Shown here piece after piece: positions 23,560-56,718 of a stretch of DNA of 64,000 nucleotides (positions within the stretch are counted from its first letter, which is position 1; each line of letters begins with the position of its first letter). Source of the stretch: Diadophis punctatus similis (taxonomy: Eukaryota; Chordata; Lepidosauria; Squamata; Dipsadidae); the NCBI GenBank assembly GCA_023053685.1, contig JALIGW010000004.1, positions 84,593,679-84,657,678 on the forward strand, in the 5' to 3' direction. A program made the translations under genes and the position numbers. The notes beneath the pieces were generated by a model. It saw nothing but the letters and a program-made list of their open reading frames with translations, was not told the origin of the DNA and ran no database searches.

Positions 23560-25050
23560 GTAGGTCGAAGGGCTTCAAAAAAAAGCTGCACACGAGGTCA
23601 GGTTTTTTTGTTTCATCTTGAAAATGCTTTAATAAGGAAGTGTTGACAACACCGTTTTTGCAAAATGTAAAGAGAACTATACAAATTCTTAATACAAAAA
23701 GAATAAATTAAAAGCGGATTTAAAAAAAAAACCAAATTTCTGCAACTCTACAGCGTATCTCGTTTTTCTTGGATCACCGCTGTACAGGAGTCCAAATCAT
23801 TTTACATGCTTTGCAGTCCATTTCAGAAGAGTTCTGTCTTCTTTTTTCTTTAAAAAAAATGTGGAACTAAAGCAGTGTAACTGGTCGTCATGTTAGCACC
23901 TGAATGAGTCTGCTGTATCCAAAACTAATATTGAATTGAAAAACAAAACCAACTTCCTTTCCTCCCCCCCCTTCTCTTCCCAACATTTTCAACACCCAAC
24001 TGCATATAATATCGTTTAAAAAATAAACCCTGGTCACCATTTGACATGGTGCGAATGCATATACAAAGCGGGAGAAGGGAGGGAAGGATTTACATACAGA
24101 CTAAAAGCATTTTCAGACCTAGTAGGACCCTTTCTTCTTCTTCTTCCTCTATATAAAAGCAGAATTCAAGGGTGGGTAGGGGGCTAATTGGGGCCATACA
24201 GTAGCCGTGAAGACCCCCTTCGTGTTATATTCCCATCTCTCGATTAACGTTCTTATGTACATTTTTTCCCCCAGTAGAACTGAATCGAGTTTAAACAGTA
24301 AAACCTGTTTTACTTAACTTCTGTCTTTACTACCAGACTGGCTCACAAGTGCCTTGGTCGAAAGAAATAAAAATACATTGGAAATCACCCCGTTTTTCTC
24401 CCCACAGCAAACAACGCACTCAGGACCATTTGCAAACTAGCTGAAAGATGTAAGCTTTTAAAAAAAATTGCAACCAGGGTTAGTGTTGTGGGGGTTAGGT
24501 TGTAAGTTTTGTGTTGTCTTTCTGGCTCAGTCACACACCGAAATCTCACCTTATAGACTAGATCTAGAAAGTGCGTCTTGTGGTCCAGAGACGGATTTTT
24601 GGCTGTGAATCAACATTGTTGAAGTGATGGGTTACATTGGATACCATCAACTTACTAACTGGGGTGAGTTTGCTTGCTGGGTTCCTTCCCAAGAACTTGG
24701 CAATTCTGTAGTCGTCCGAAAACTCCCTGAAATTCTGGTTTATTCCTTTCCCATTTGACCCTGGTCATCTGCCAGCAATCTGGCTTATCATTTGGCATAC
24801 AAATTAAAAATAAGAAGAATAAGAAGAAATCAAGATTTCTAGCTGCTGATTGAACTGAAAAGTCGGTTCTTTTTTTTAAACCATGAAGTGGGTATGTTTC
24901 AAAGTATGTCGCATGTTTTAAAATAGTAGATAATTCCTTCCCTCCCTCTGGAAAAATTACAGATTGATGGAGAAACTGAGAATTTGCTAATTCTTGCTCT
25001 CCAATACCCTGGTTCATTTTTGTCCCCTAATAGGAGGACAAGCAAAAGGA
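23560..25050. other. Unique AT-rich DNA, UTR-like
   Basis: About 1.5 kb nearly free of repeats. No open frame of note. Best read as distal 3' UTR of FRMD4A on the - strand. Confidence 0.4.
23628..23633 (-). promoter_or_regulatory. Candidate polyadenylation signal ATTAAA
   Basis: On the - strand the sequence reads CTTATTAAAGCATTTTC. It lies at the downstream end of about 1 kb of unique, AT-rich, UTR-like sequence. No open frame explains that block. Candidate distal poly(A) signal of FRMD4A. Confidence 0.35.
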
Positions 25051-25060
25051 TGCTATAAAA

Positions 25061-25190
25061 CCAGCATTTCCCCAACCTCGGTAACTTTTCAGCTGTGTGG
25101 ACTTCAACTCCCAGAATTCCCCAAGCTGGGGAATTCTGGGAGTTGAAGTCCACACAGCTGAAAAGTTGCCAAGATTGGAAAACACCGTAA
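25061..25190. mobile_element. hAT-type stem-loop MITE
   Basis: CAGCATTTCCCCAACCTCGG and the inverted TTGCCAAGATTGGAAAACAC; centre CCCAGAATTCCCC / GGGGAATTCTGGG. Confidence 0.75.
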
Positions 25191-25507
25191 ACCATAAAGA
25201 CGTGAGCGTGTGGTGAGGTGATAAGTTCTTTTAACCTTAAAAAAATGTCTTCATGACACAGCAGGGCGCTTCAAACATCACCCAAAAGCTTATTTTCTGG
25301 TTTGGATAAGTGAATAAATAAACAATTGGCCAGATTTAAAGGAGAATATTTTGATAGCCCAGCTGGGTGCAAATTAACATATAATGAAATGCTGGAATTA
25401 CTCCGGATTAGACGGCCTGCTCTTTCCTGGGGGGGGGGGCTGACTGGAGTGGGCAGCTGCCATCTTGCCTTTTTTAAATCTCTCCATTGTTTGTCCATGG
25501 CCTAAAT

Positions 25508-26037
25508 ACAGGAAGTCCTTGACTTACGACCGTTCATTTAGTGACCGAAGTTACGTCACTGAAAAAAAGTAACCTAGGGACCGTTTTTCCACACTTATGT
25601 CGCAGCCGTGGTCAGGTGATTTCGACATCCAGATGCCCGAAGACTGACTCACAATTATGGCGGTTGCAGCATCATAACGGCAGAGCCCAAAGTTTCCGTG
25701 GCTAAGCAAGACAGATGCTAAGTGAGTTTTTGGCCCCATTTTACGACTTTTCCTGCCCCGTTTGTTCAGCGAATCATTGCAGTTGTTAAGCGAGTGAGCC
25801 GGTTGTTAAGTGAATCTGGCTTCCCTATTCTCACTTGGCTCGTCAGAACATCGCCGAAGGGGATCACGTGACCCCCCGGGGCCGTCATAAATATGAATCG
25901 GTTGCCGAGCATCTGAATTTTGATCACGTGACCACGGGGATCGTTGTGTGGAAAAATGGTCGTAACTCTCATCTTTTTTTCAGTGCCGTTGTAACCTTGG
26001 TCACTAAATGGACTGTTGTAAGTTGAGACTAGCTGTA
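25508..26037. mobile_element. Tc1/mariner-like MITE (CAGGTAGTCC family), long form
   Basis: Left AAGTCCTTGACTTACGACC, right GTAAGTTGAGACTAGCTG. Longer than 370 bp because the inner arms are partly duplicated in inverted order. Confidence 0.65.
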
Positions 26038-26039
26038 CA

Positions 26040-27115
26040 TTATGCAACAACATGCCTCTACTTTTTCTCCTGTTCGCCCTCTGCATTTCAACCTTGTTCC
26101 TTCCATTATCCGTTTTCTTCAAGAGCGAGCCACTTGCAAGCTCTTTTGATTTTTCCTGGTTATTCCTCGCCATTTATGAATGGAAGCAGTTGGTGGGTAT
26201 TTTTTTTAAAATTTTTTGCTCTTTGGACTCTCTTGAATTTTATTTGATTTATTTTTTTTGCTATTGCCAAACGGACGCACAAACACAAAAAAGAAAGGCA
26301 GGAACCCTGGTTGTCCTGTGGCCATAAAAATCAAAAGTAGCACCGTGGCGAAGACTTGGCCTGCTTGCTTCAAGATCCAGCCAGATCAGGGGTGGCTAAT
26401 GAAAGCCCCCCACCCCCCCAAAAGATGGATTTTGGCTCTTGTTAATAATGCTCAAGACGAGGGACAACGTAGGGACGGGCAGGGATGGTGGCTTGTGGAG
26501 AAGCCCGTGGGCTCGCGAAGATGGTCAGCCCAGAACAGGTAACCGGGACCATGGAGAGAGCACGTCTGGGTTTCTTTTATAAAAATATTGAGGCTTTTTG
26601 GAAGTCGGATGGCTTTCTAGAGTCATAAAAATCATGGCTCGAGTGTTCCCGCTTTCTGTCTCAGCAACCACGTTTTTGGAATTCAACGTGGGTGAAATAA
26701 CGGCGGACGGTTCATTTGAGGAACGGAGGGAAGGTAAATGAGTTCGCTTTTGTTTAAGAAAAATTCCCCTGGCGAATCACAAACCCCTTTCCTACGATTA
26801 GTAATACATAATATGCTTTTGAGATCATGTTCCACATACCCCGATCTACCTTCCCTTCATTCATCCCTTAATTTGAGATCTTTCCTTGTATGGGGTGTTG
26901 GGTTTTTTTTGGTAACACTGAACATTTTGTGGGTATTTTCTCTTCATCTGATGACGGTTCTTGCAAGCAATATCACGGTGTGCTCTTGCATTTTTTTTTT
27001 TGCCCGGGAATATTGCAAAAATTACTAAATTTCCCCTTCCTCTTATAACCTGGCCTGCCTTCCCTGTTCTTCCAACTGGTTTCTCCCAACAGGTCCTGGG
27101 TTTATATTCATCTTC
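26040..27115. other. Unassigned unique DNA
   Basis: No repeat or coding feature recognised. T-rich runs near 26200-26260 and 26990. Possible FRMD4A 3' UTR. Confidence 0.35.
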
Positions 27116-27117
27116 TT

Positions 27118-27343
27118 TTAACGACCCCATAATCCCTTGCGGGGTAGAGTCCTGGCCACTGAATGGAGCTAGCAGAGTGTTTTAATGGCCGGATGCCCTT
27201 CCTGACGCCAGTGGGGAGTTTTGTCCAGCAGATATATTCTCATCGTGCCCAGAGAGAGAGAAATATCAGCCTCTACCTAGGATCGAACTCACAGCCTCCT
27301 GATTGTGAGGCGAGAGCTCCACCTCTAGGCCACCGCACCACTC
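27118..27343 (-). mobile_element. Second tRNA-related SINE family
   Basis: Reverse of the copy at 36543-36784: CCATAATCCCTTGCGGGG ... GGATGCCCTTCCTGACGCC ... AGGATCGAACTCACAGCCTC ... CTAGGCCACCGCACCAC. Confidence 0.78.
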
Positions 27344-28129
27344 TATCCTGGGTTTATATTCCCTGATCTAAAATGGTTCACGGTTTGTTGGGTCTCCAAA
27401 GGGCACCACAAAGGCTATTGCTGCTTCTTAAAAATAACTACCACCCCATTTTAGAGGAAAGCGAGTCTTTCGGGCAAGTTACCAAAATCTCTGGCAGCCA
27501 CCACAAATTGCTTTGATGATCTTCTGGCTCGTCTCTGGAGACCAAGCCTTGCCGGCTCTCCTGCCTTTGGACCAAAACGGGCGTTTGCCACCCTTCTTCG
27601 CGACCGCTTTGAGTTTTATGTTTCAAATCGGAATTTTCAATGTCACCGTTTCACAGCAGAGTACGTTTTTGCACGCTTGAAGGACAAGGGTAATCCAGGA
27701 AGGGTTTGGGATTGGCCACCCTTATTATCTCGCCTTGACACCCATTGCGGGAGGAACGAGTGTGCAGAACCGGGACTGAAGAATGGTGGGTTGGGGTTTT
27801 TTTTTGTACTACTGACACAATTGCTCCTTGGGTGATAATCGTCTTCACTTGTCTGATGGCCAAAAAGTGCTTTTCGCTTGAAGCTGGTGTCGGGCAGCTG
27901 GATAAGGCAAATGAAGAGGCAGTGAGGTGATTTTCTTCTTCTTCTTTTCCCCTCAAAATGGCATGGATGCATCTGAAAACAGCTGAGGTCAGACTAGGGT
28001 CCCAGGCTTGGCTTTGTCCTGTCCGTACCACTGGACGTCGGAGAGTTCTGGATAAAGGGCAGAATCCAGGTAGCAGCTATCGCTGTAGCTCCTACAGAGA
28101 GATGGAAGTTTGCATTAGTCCTTATCCAT

Positions 28130-28990
28130 TACGGATGGTCCTCTACTTACGATGGATCGTTTAGTGACTGTTCTGACCCAGCTCCCCAAACATGACAAAC
28201 TCTCTGATGTGAACTCAAAAGATTCCTTTATTAGGCGCGCCAGCAGCCCCGGCAAAAAGTTTCTCTCGCAAGCTAACAAGTCTGTCTGGCCGGAAGATGA
28301 ATAGTTGTCTGCCACACCTATTCATCTCCGCCCCCTGCCTTTTGTCCCCAGTACTAGAGTGGGGCTTCGCTAGCAGCGGTGGCTCTTCTGTCCTGAGAAC
28401 CAGCCCATAGATTTCCACTGCCCTCCTCTCCTCTGCCTTCTGCGCACTGGACCCAGCTGTTCCTCCTCTTCCTCATCAGCCACCTCTAGACCTGGGGCCT
28501 ATTGACTCTCCATCTGAGGACTTACGGACGGTCCAGGCTCTACCTCTGTCTCTCTCTCTCTCTCTCTCTCTCTGCCAGCTCCATTCTCTCTTCCCCCTCG
28601 GAGCTCTCAGGTTGCCTTGATGCTGACCCTGACTCCCTCGCCTCCTCCTCCTCCTCCTCCTCCTCTGATTCGGCTGCTGGAGGGGCCGGCCACCGACAGG
28701 CCACAATAGTGACCAAACTTACAATGGGTTCCTCCAAAGCTACTTACGACCCAGTTCTGAAGTTCTGGTAACCGCTCTCCCTCCTGAGGTCATGTGACCA
28801 CATTTGGGGCGTTCAGCAACCAGCCGGCTTTTATGGCCATTTGCAGAGCCCTGATTACAATTTATGACGTTTTTGTTGGAAACCAGCGTTTATGTCCAGT
28901 TTTGAGCAAAAAATATAGGGAACAATGGGAGCGCCTTCTTTAAAGCAGCCCCCCAAAAAGTTGTAAAATTGAGTCAGTCATAGGGTGATG
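28130..28990. mobile_element. Tc1/mariner-like MITE interrupted by an LTR-like insertion
   Basis: TGGTCCTCTACTTACGATGG at the left and ACTTACGACCCAGTTC after the insertion show one MITE copy split at 28168. The right end is diverged. Confidence 0.55.
28169..28708 (-). mobile_element. Solo-LTR-like insertion (5-bp TSD GTGAC)
   Basis: 540 bp flanked by GTGAC (28164-28168 and 28709-28713). On the - strand it runs from TATTGTGGCCTG to GGGTCAGAACA, with AATAAA at 28232-28227. This resembles an LTR with a poly(A) signal near its 3' end. No internal retroviral or gypsy genes. The 5' end is not a clean TG. Contains CT (28547-28573) and CTC (28640-28665) arrays. Confidence 0.55.
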
Positions 28991-29112
28991 ACCTGTCATG
29001 ACTTATGGCTGTAATGCCCAGGCCATTGAGGTGTTAAACCATGCGTTCTCTCAGCTTGTTTCAAATATATATCCTAAACTTGTGGCCACTCATTTTGGGC
29101 CTTGTAGAGCAA

Positions 29113-29234
29113 GGCTGGGGAACTACGGCCCCTTGATGACGTTGTGGATTTCAACTCCCAGAATTCCTAAGCCAGGCATGCTGGGAGTTGAAGTCCACAG
29201 GTCCTCAAGGGACCATAGTTCCCCATTCCTGCTG
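29113..29234. mobile_element. hAT-type stem-loop MITE
   Basis: CAAGGCTGGGGAACTACGG and CCATAGTTCCCCATTCCTG arms. Duplication TTGTAGAG / CTGTAGAG (7 of 8). Confidence 0.75.
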
Positions 29235-29493
29235 TAGAGGTTGCTTCAAACTATCTCTCCACCAATAATTCCTATTATACATTGCCCGTTATCAAGAGTA
29301 GCTACAACCAGCCTGGAAGACAAATGCTCTTCCATCCTCACTTCTAGATCTCATTAAATTGTGGACATTTCCAATCAAAGCTCTACGCTGCCATTTTTTT
29401 ATTTTATTTTTTTACTAGCTAAGAAATGCATCTGGGGTTTAGAGCTATTTTCAGATATCAAATATCTGAAAATATCAACCCTTTGGCACAGGG

Positions 29494-29587
29494 GTCCTCA
29501 AACTTGGCAACTTTAAGACTTGTGGACTTCAATTCTGGGAGTTGAAGTCCACAAGTCTTGAAGTTGCCAAGTTTTGAAGACCTCTGC
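29494..29587. mobile_element. hAT-type stem-loop MITE
   Basis: GGGGTCCTCAAACTTGGC and GCCAAGTTTTGAAGACCTC arms, with a very short loop. Confidence 0.72.
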
Positions 29588-30401
29588 TGTAGCAGGTTGA
29601 CTTCCGACATTGTTAGAAGGGTTTATGTTTTTAATTAGAGTCTTAAGAACAAGCTAAGAAGGAGACACGGGAAAAAGCCAAGACAGGGTATATGGAAGGC
29701 TGGTACCCAACCCTGGCAATCAATGGGGTGACATGTTGCAACCAGATTGCCCACACATCTGGTACCCCTCCTGGTGGGAAGAGATCTTGTTTGACTTGCA
29801 GGACTCCACCCGACCAGCCTTTCATCTAGGAAATCCCTTCAGAAAAACGCGGCATGCATTATTCCTTTCCCCCACCCCACCCCATTTGGTCTTATAGAAA
29901 TACAGACATGTCCAGCCTTTGGGATAGAAGATAATATTTTTAGCTCAGGGTTGGACTGGTGGGGTCCTCGATGCTTTCCGAGCCTGGCGGTCTTCTTGCA
30001 GACGTTTCATTTTATTTATTTTATTTATTGGTATTTCTTATATGCCGCCCAACTCCCGGAGGACTTGACCCAACTAGGGAACATCATCAATGCTAACATG
30101 AATGACGTTACCTAGCTTGGAAATGAAACTTCTTGCAAGGAAACCGCCCAGCTCGGAGAAGCACCAGAGATGGTCGTAAGAGCGAAGAGCTGGAGGACAC
30201 GCCAAAGAAAGGAAAGCAAGGACGCCGAGAGGCATGCAAGGAGAAAATCATGCATGTCAAGGGTGAAGCATGCATAGAGGAGTGCCGTTTCACAGTTGGT
30301 TTGGTTCACTTCCACCAACAGCTTCACTACCAGCTCGCTTGTAGCATTGCGTTAGAGCAAATCTAGAGGACTCTTTCATTTCTCTTGCTCTTCCGCTACG
30401 C

Positions 30402-30644
30402 CAGGGGTCGGGAACCTTTTTGACTAAGAGAGCCATGAAAGCAAAAAATTTGGAAATTTATTTCAGTGAGAGCCATATAATATATTTTAAAAGTGAATTC
30501 AACTAAATGTCAATAGGGACAATGGGATATTGAGAGAATCCCTGTCTTTGTGCTGTTTAATTTGTTGCTGCTGTAGCAGCTTCCTTGCTCCAAAGTGATA
30601 TTTGTCTTTGAGTTGGTGATTTCCATCATAGCATTGGTAATGAT

Positions 30645-30717
<73 letters not shown>

Positions 30718-30858
30718 TTCTTCTTCTTCTTCTTCTTCTTCTTCTTCTTCTTCTTCTTCTTCTTCTTCTTCTTCTTCTTCTTCTTTCTTTCTTCTTCTTC
30801 TTCTTCTTCTTCTTCTTCTTCTTCTTCTTCTTCTTCTTCTTCTTCTTCTTCTTCTTCT

Positions 30859-30909
<51 letters not shown>

Positions 30910-31927
30910 CTCTGCAAACCAATCCCCACCGTGGCTCCTTTCTCCCTCGCCCAGCCCTCTTCCAAGACGTCAAGTGCGGGGAACCGCACCAAGCGAGGTA
31001 GGTGGGTGGGTTGCTGAAGAAGCCCCGGAGCCCCGCCGCCAACCTGCGTCTCCTGCTGGGAAGGAGCCTCTGTCGCTGTCTCTCGCGGGGTTCCAGCCAC
31101 CCGACTGAGTCCCCGACCGCGGCACCGGCAGGGTTAACGCGCATGGGAGGGAAGGAGAGAGCGCGCTACCGCCGCCGCTGCTACTTTCGCTGCTCCAATA
31201 TTTCTTTGGTGGGCCTGCGCAAGAGGGACCGCTGAGCAGAGGCACCCGGCGAGCGGGGTGAGAGGCGTGGGGATGCCAGAAGTGGCGGCGGCGGCGACAG
31301 GCTCCTGCCCCCGTCTCCCACCCGCCTCTTGCCTTAAGCTGCCGGGCGCCTCTGCTCCATGGTCCCTCCCGCGCGCGCCCACCAAAGAAATATCGGAGCG
31401 GTGAAAGTAGCAGCGGCGGCGGTAGCACTCTCTCTCCTCTCCCATACGCATTAACCCTGCCGGTGCCGCGGTCAGGGACTCAGTAGGGTGGCTGGAGCCC
31501 CGTGAGAGACAGCGACAGAGGCTCCTTCCCAGCAGGAGACGCAGGTTGGTGGCGGGGCTCCGGGGCTTCTTCAGCCGCTTGGCTGGAGAACGGCGGGGAT
31601 GTGGCCATGGCCGTTTTTTAGCTCCCCCCGTCCCGGCTGAACGCCGCCATTTGGGTTATTTTTCCCTCTGTGCATGCGCGCGCATGCACAGAGGGAAAAA
31701 TAACCCAAATGATTGTGGTCAGCCGGGACGGGAAAGCGGTGATTGTGTTCAGCCGGGACGGGAAAGCGGGCAGGAGAAGCTCCGCGCCGCAACCGCCGCC
31801 AGTTCCATCGGCTATACGCCGAAGGACTGGCCCGGGCGAACCGGGAGGATTTCACCCCTGCTGCGAGCCATATGCGATCATCAAAAGAGCCACATCTGGC
31901 TCGCGAGCCATAGGTTCCCGACTCCTG
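30402..31927. mobile_element. 1.5-kb composite hAT-type non-autonomous element (TSD CGCTACGC)
   Basis: Left end CAGGGGTCGGGAACCTTTTT, right end GAGCCATAGGTTCCCGACTC CTG. Perfect 8-bp duplication CGCTACGC at 30394-30401 and 31928-31935. Inside are TTTC/TTC microsatellites (30648-30908) and a GC-rich inverted repeat. The arms are about 31000-31215 and about 31375-31575 (GAAGAAGCCCCGGAGCCCCG and its inverse). A smaller palindrome is centred near 31680 (TGCATGCGCGCGCATGCA). No transposase frame. Confidence 0.88.
30648..30908. repeat. (TTTC)n-(TTC)n-(TTTC)n microsatellite
   Basis: 260 bp of pure pyrimidine on the + strand, inside the 1.5-kb hAT-type element. Confidence 0.97.
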
Positions 31928-32195
31928 CGCTACGCGTAACATCTCGCCCGCTACATTTCTTTCTGCCAATCTTAGGTCACCTTGCTTCTGGCACCAGGAG
32001 GACCCCAATCCCACATACTTCATGCTGTTTACTCGGGATAAGAGAAGGAAATTGTGGTTTCTCTATACAGGAGCCAAGATTTACCCAACTGTTACACTCT
32101 CAGTACACTTCAATAATCTGGACTGTATAGCTGACCAAACTTCTGTTCATTTCTTTGAGCTTCTGCTTTCTTGTGTTGCAATCTCTTAATCCAGT

Positions 32196-32330
32196 GTTTC
32201 TCTTGGATATTTGAAGAGGTGTGGACTTCAACTCCCAGAATTCTCCAGCCATCATGGATGAACGCTTCCCAGAATTCCCCAGCCTCCCATGTATTCTGGA
32301 ACTTGAAGTCCACCTATCTCCAACTGGCCA
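32196..32330. mobile_element. hAT-type stem-loop MITE, degenerate
   Basis: GTGTGGACTTCAACTCCC, CAGAATTCTCCAGCC and GAACTTGAAGTCCACC arms, 230-360 bp past the FRMD4A stop codon. Confidence 0.55.
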
Positions 32331-32559
32331 AAATTAATAAACTCTGCTCTGACCCAATTCCCTATATTATTATTATTTTGCAATTTTTATTTTTTATTTT
32401 TTATTTTTTACTCCACATATACTCCTATATTATTTTGAGATCCTCTCCCACCCGAGAGAAATGGTGCAAAGCCCGAGACACAAAGAACAAGACAACAGAG
32501 CGAAGATGAAATCTGGGTTTAGAGTAGGAAAAAAAAAACCCCAAACCCTCACTATACCT

Positions 32560-53980
<21,421 letters not shown>

Positions 53981-54084
53981 CTGTTGGGGAACAACCGTGG
54001 CATTAGGGCAGCTGACACACCTCTGCAGCCAGGTAGGTGGCTTCTGGACGAGAAGCGGGACGACCAAATTGGACAGGTATTGCA

Positions 54085-54430
54085 TCGACTCGTTTGAGCT
54101 GTGGTGCTGGAGAAGGCTCCCGCGTCTTCTTTGGACAGCAAAGGTGACCAACAAGCAAGCCCTGGAGCGTACAACACCAGCCATGTCACAAAAGTCTCAC
54201 TTACTTTGGCCAAGTCATGCAAGGGAATTCCCTGGAGAAAGCAATTATGCTCCAAAGAGTTAGCAATAAAAGGAAACCAGGCCACCAAAGACCACGATGG
54301 GTGGTGACCATCAAAGTTGAGACCAGCCAGAGCATAGAACAACTCAAAGAAGCAGTGCAAGGTCAGTAGATGTGGAGAGACCTGGCCAACAGAATCGCCA
54401 AGATTCGGAACAACTGAATGGATTAACATC
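54085..54430 (+). mobile_element. RTE/BovB-like LINE 3' fragment
   Basis: GTCTCACTTACTTTGGCCA, ATTCCCTGGAGAAAGCAATT and GCCAAGATTCGGAACAACTG resemble the BovB 3' region. No frame retained. About 100 bp upstream of an FRMD4A exon. Confidence 0.5.
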
Positions 54431-54479
54431 ATGGTCAGTTGCCCTGGTTCATCACCCGATTATCGTATGTGGATGACTA

Positions 54480-55080
54480 TGTTAGAGGGGGGGATCAATC
54501 CCCCGTGGAGGTCGATGGATCTTTGCTCCTTTTGAAGTCATTCTCATTAGAAAATAAAACTGAGATTCAAATCTAATTAACAAAATATTTATTTCAGTAG
54601 AAAATAATAAAAAGAATAGTTAGTAAACTACATCTTATCGGCTAATGAAAAAATCAGTTCTGCTTTCGGCAGAAATGGCGGAAGAGAAGGAAAAGGAGGA
54701 AACCTCTGGAATGCAGGCATGCGTAGTAGACTATATCATACGTCTGCTTGACCATAAATACAAGAAACAGTAGAAAACATAGAGATGCACAAACTGACAA
54801 TATTCACATCGTGACAGACTAGGAGAAAATATTCTCATCAGGCAACAAGGTTGAAATAAACGAGGCTGGAAGATCACGGATCGTGCAAGATCAGAACTAC
54901 ATGTGCAAACTACAGATTTATCTTGGTCACGAATACTCCTAAAGCAGACCAACCATTATCAGCTGCTTCTCTACAACTTGTCATTAGCAACTTTGTCTAA
55001 GTGGCATTAGAAGTTTGCAGCTGCATCTCATGTAAGTATTTTAGCATTGAGCTGGTATTTTATATAAGGATTTTAGCACT
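54480..55080. other. Unassigned AT-rich DNA, possibly LTR-derived
   Basis: Contains AAATATTTATTTCAGTAG and A-rich pieces arranged like 17090-17330 (AAAATGTTTATTTCGGTAC). No LTR ends found. Confidence 0.3.
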
Positions 55081-55088
55081 GAGCATTG

Positions 55089-55452
55089 TATGGCCAGTCT
55101 AGAGAAAAGAAGGACCAGGGGTGACATGATAGCAGTCGTCCAGTGTTTGAGGGGCTGCCATAAAGAAGAGGGGGGTCAACTTATTTTCCAAAGCACCAGA
55201 AGGCAGGACAAGAAGCAACGGATGGAAACTAATCAAGGAGAGAAGCAACCTGGAATTAAGGAGAAATTTCTTGAAAGTGAGAACAATTAATCAGTGGAAC
55301 AACTTGCCATCAGAAATTGTGGGTGCTCCATCACTGGAGGTTTTTAAGAAGACACTGGACAACCATTTGTCTGAAGTGGTATAGGATCTCCTGCTGGAGC
55401 AGGGGGCTGGGCTAGAAGACCTCCAAGGTCCCTTCCAGCTCTATTCTGATCG
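55089..55452 (+). mobile_element. CR1 LINE 3' end, sense
   Basis: [20 protein letters not shown] frame followed by GGAGCAGGGGGCTGGGCTAG terminus. Confidence 0.88.
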
Positions 55453-55469
55453 ACTGGTCACAAGCATCC

Positions 55470-55748
55470 ATGTCTCTTGACTCAAACTGGGTTTACCGTA
55501 GCAATCTATCGCACATCCCATTCCGACAACTGAAGCAGGCCTTGTATGCAAGTTGCATTTCCAAGATTAGGGAGACTGTGGAGTGTAGGAGGATGTTCTT
55601 GTTGGATGCACATGGAAAACCACCTGGCACCTTCAAGCATTCCCACAACAAGAATGTGAGATTCTTGAAGGAGGATAGATGTGCATTCCCTGACATTAAA
55701 ACATTTTGCATTTTACGTTTTCTGAGCTGTGCAGATTTACAGGGATGA
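55470..55748 (+). other. Unrecognised 92-codon open frame
   Basis: MSLDSNWVYRSNLSHIPFRQ ... MFLLDAHGKPPGTFKHSHNK ... ILRFLSCADLQG, stop. Next to a CR1 copy and antisense to FRMD4A. No domain recognised. Possibly a retrotransposed or chance frame. Confidence 0.2.
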
Positions 55749-56056
55749 ATCAAACATAGCAACATTTCACTTTGAGATAACAATGCTTCCAGCAAGGTCA
55801 AAATAGGAAACAGGAAAACCGGGAGTCCATCAGCCGTCTTTCAGGAAGATCAGAATTCAGCAATGTGGAGTTGTGATCCTTTGACATCCAAATCTTTTGC
55901 AACTCTCTGCCAAACTGACATCAGCAAGAGGAAGTTGACCGGGCTCTTGGCTTCAGTTCTAAATATACGGTACTTCTTTGCTAGTCTCTTACTCACAGCC
56001 TCCTAAATCAGGGGTCCCCAAACTTGGCAACTTTAAGACTTGTGGACTTCAACTCC

Positions 56057-56233
<177 letters not shown>

Positions 56234-56576
56234 CGGTTCTTAACCTTTTTAGTGGTCCGCACCCCGTTGAATCTGAAAATAAGCTCTTGCACCCCTTTAA
56301 AAAATGTGTATATTTTTTATTTAAGAAAAAACATTTATTGCATAAACAAATGCCGTGTTTATTTGCAATATATATTGCTATATAACATTATTATATGATA
56401 TTATATACTGTATATTATATTATTATATACGGTATGTTATATTATAATACTATATAACATAAAAACACAGTCACCTCGTTCATATTTTTTAAAATTTTTT
56501 TTGAAATTTCTCTTGCACCCCTGGAAATGCTCTCTCGCACCCTCAGGGGTGCATGCACCCCAGGTTAAAAACCACT
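56234..56576. mobile_element. hAT-like element between GA/GATA arrays
   Basis: GGTTCTTAACCTTTTTAG to CCCCAGGTTAAAAACCACTG, AT-rich centre with TATATTAT repeats. Microsatellite flanks prevent a clear TSD. Confidence 0.6.
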
Positions 56577-56577
56577 G

Positions 56578-56621
<44 letters not shown>

Positions 56622-56698
56622 GTAGGTAGGTAGGTAGGTAGATGATAGGTAGGTGGGTGGGTGGGTGGCTAGCTGGCTGGCTGGATAGATAGATAGAT
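56577..56698. repeat. (GATA)n-(GTAG)n-(GGTG)n-(GCTG)n microsatellite
   Basis: Serial tetranucleotide arrays. Confidence 0.95.
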
Positions 56699-56718
56699 TT
56701 CAAGGGGAGGAATATTTG

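Larger units (their letters stand above)
23600..32559 (-). other. FRMD4A: Probable FRMD4A 3' UTR and downstream DNA (extent uncertain)
   Basis: Nothing coding is recognised here. Non-repetitive pieces at about 23560-25050, 26040-27115, 27360-28125 and 29600-30400 are separated by inserted mobile elements. The 23.6-24.6 kb piece on the - strand has the look of a conserved distal 3' UTR. An ATTAAA signal at its end could be the polyadenylation site, which would make a 3' UTR of about 9 kb including insertions. Transcript data are needed to set the true end. Confidence 0.35.

Noticed and set aside
30510..31144. Long Lys/Glu/Arg-rich or Ser/Phe-rich frames
   Set aside because: They are TTTC/TTC microsatellite read in different frames inside a hAT-type element.
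31546..32130. 194-codon GC-rich frame after the TTTC tract
   Set aside because: It crosses the end of the hAT-type element and its palindromes; no domain and no splice context.
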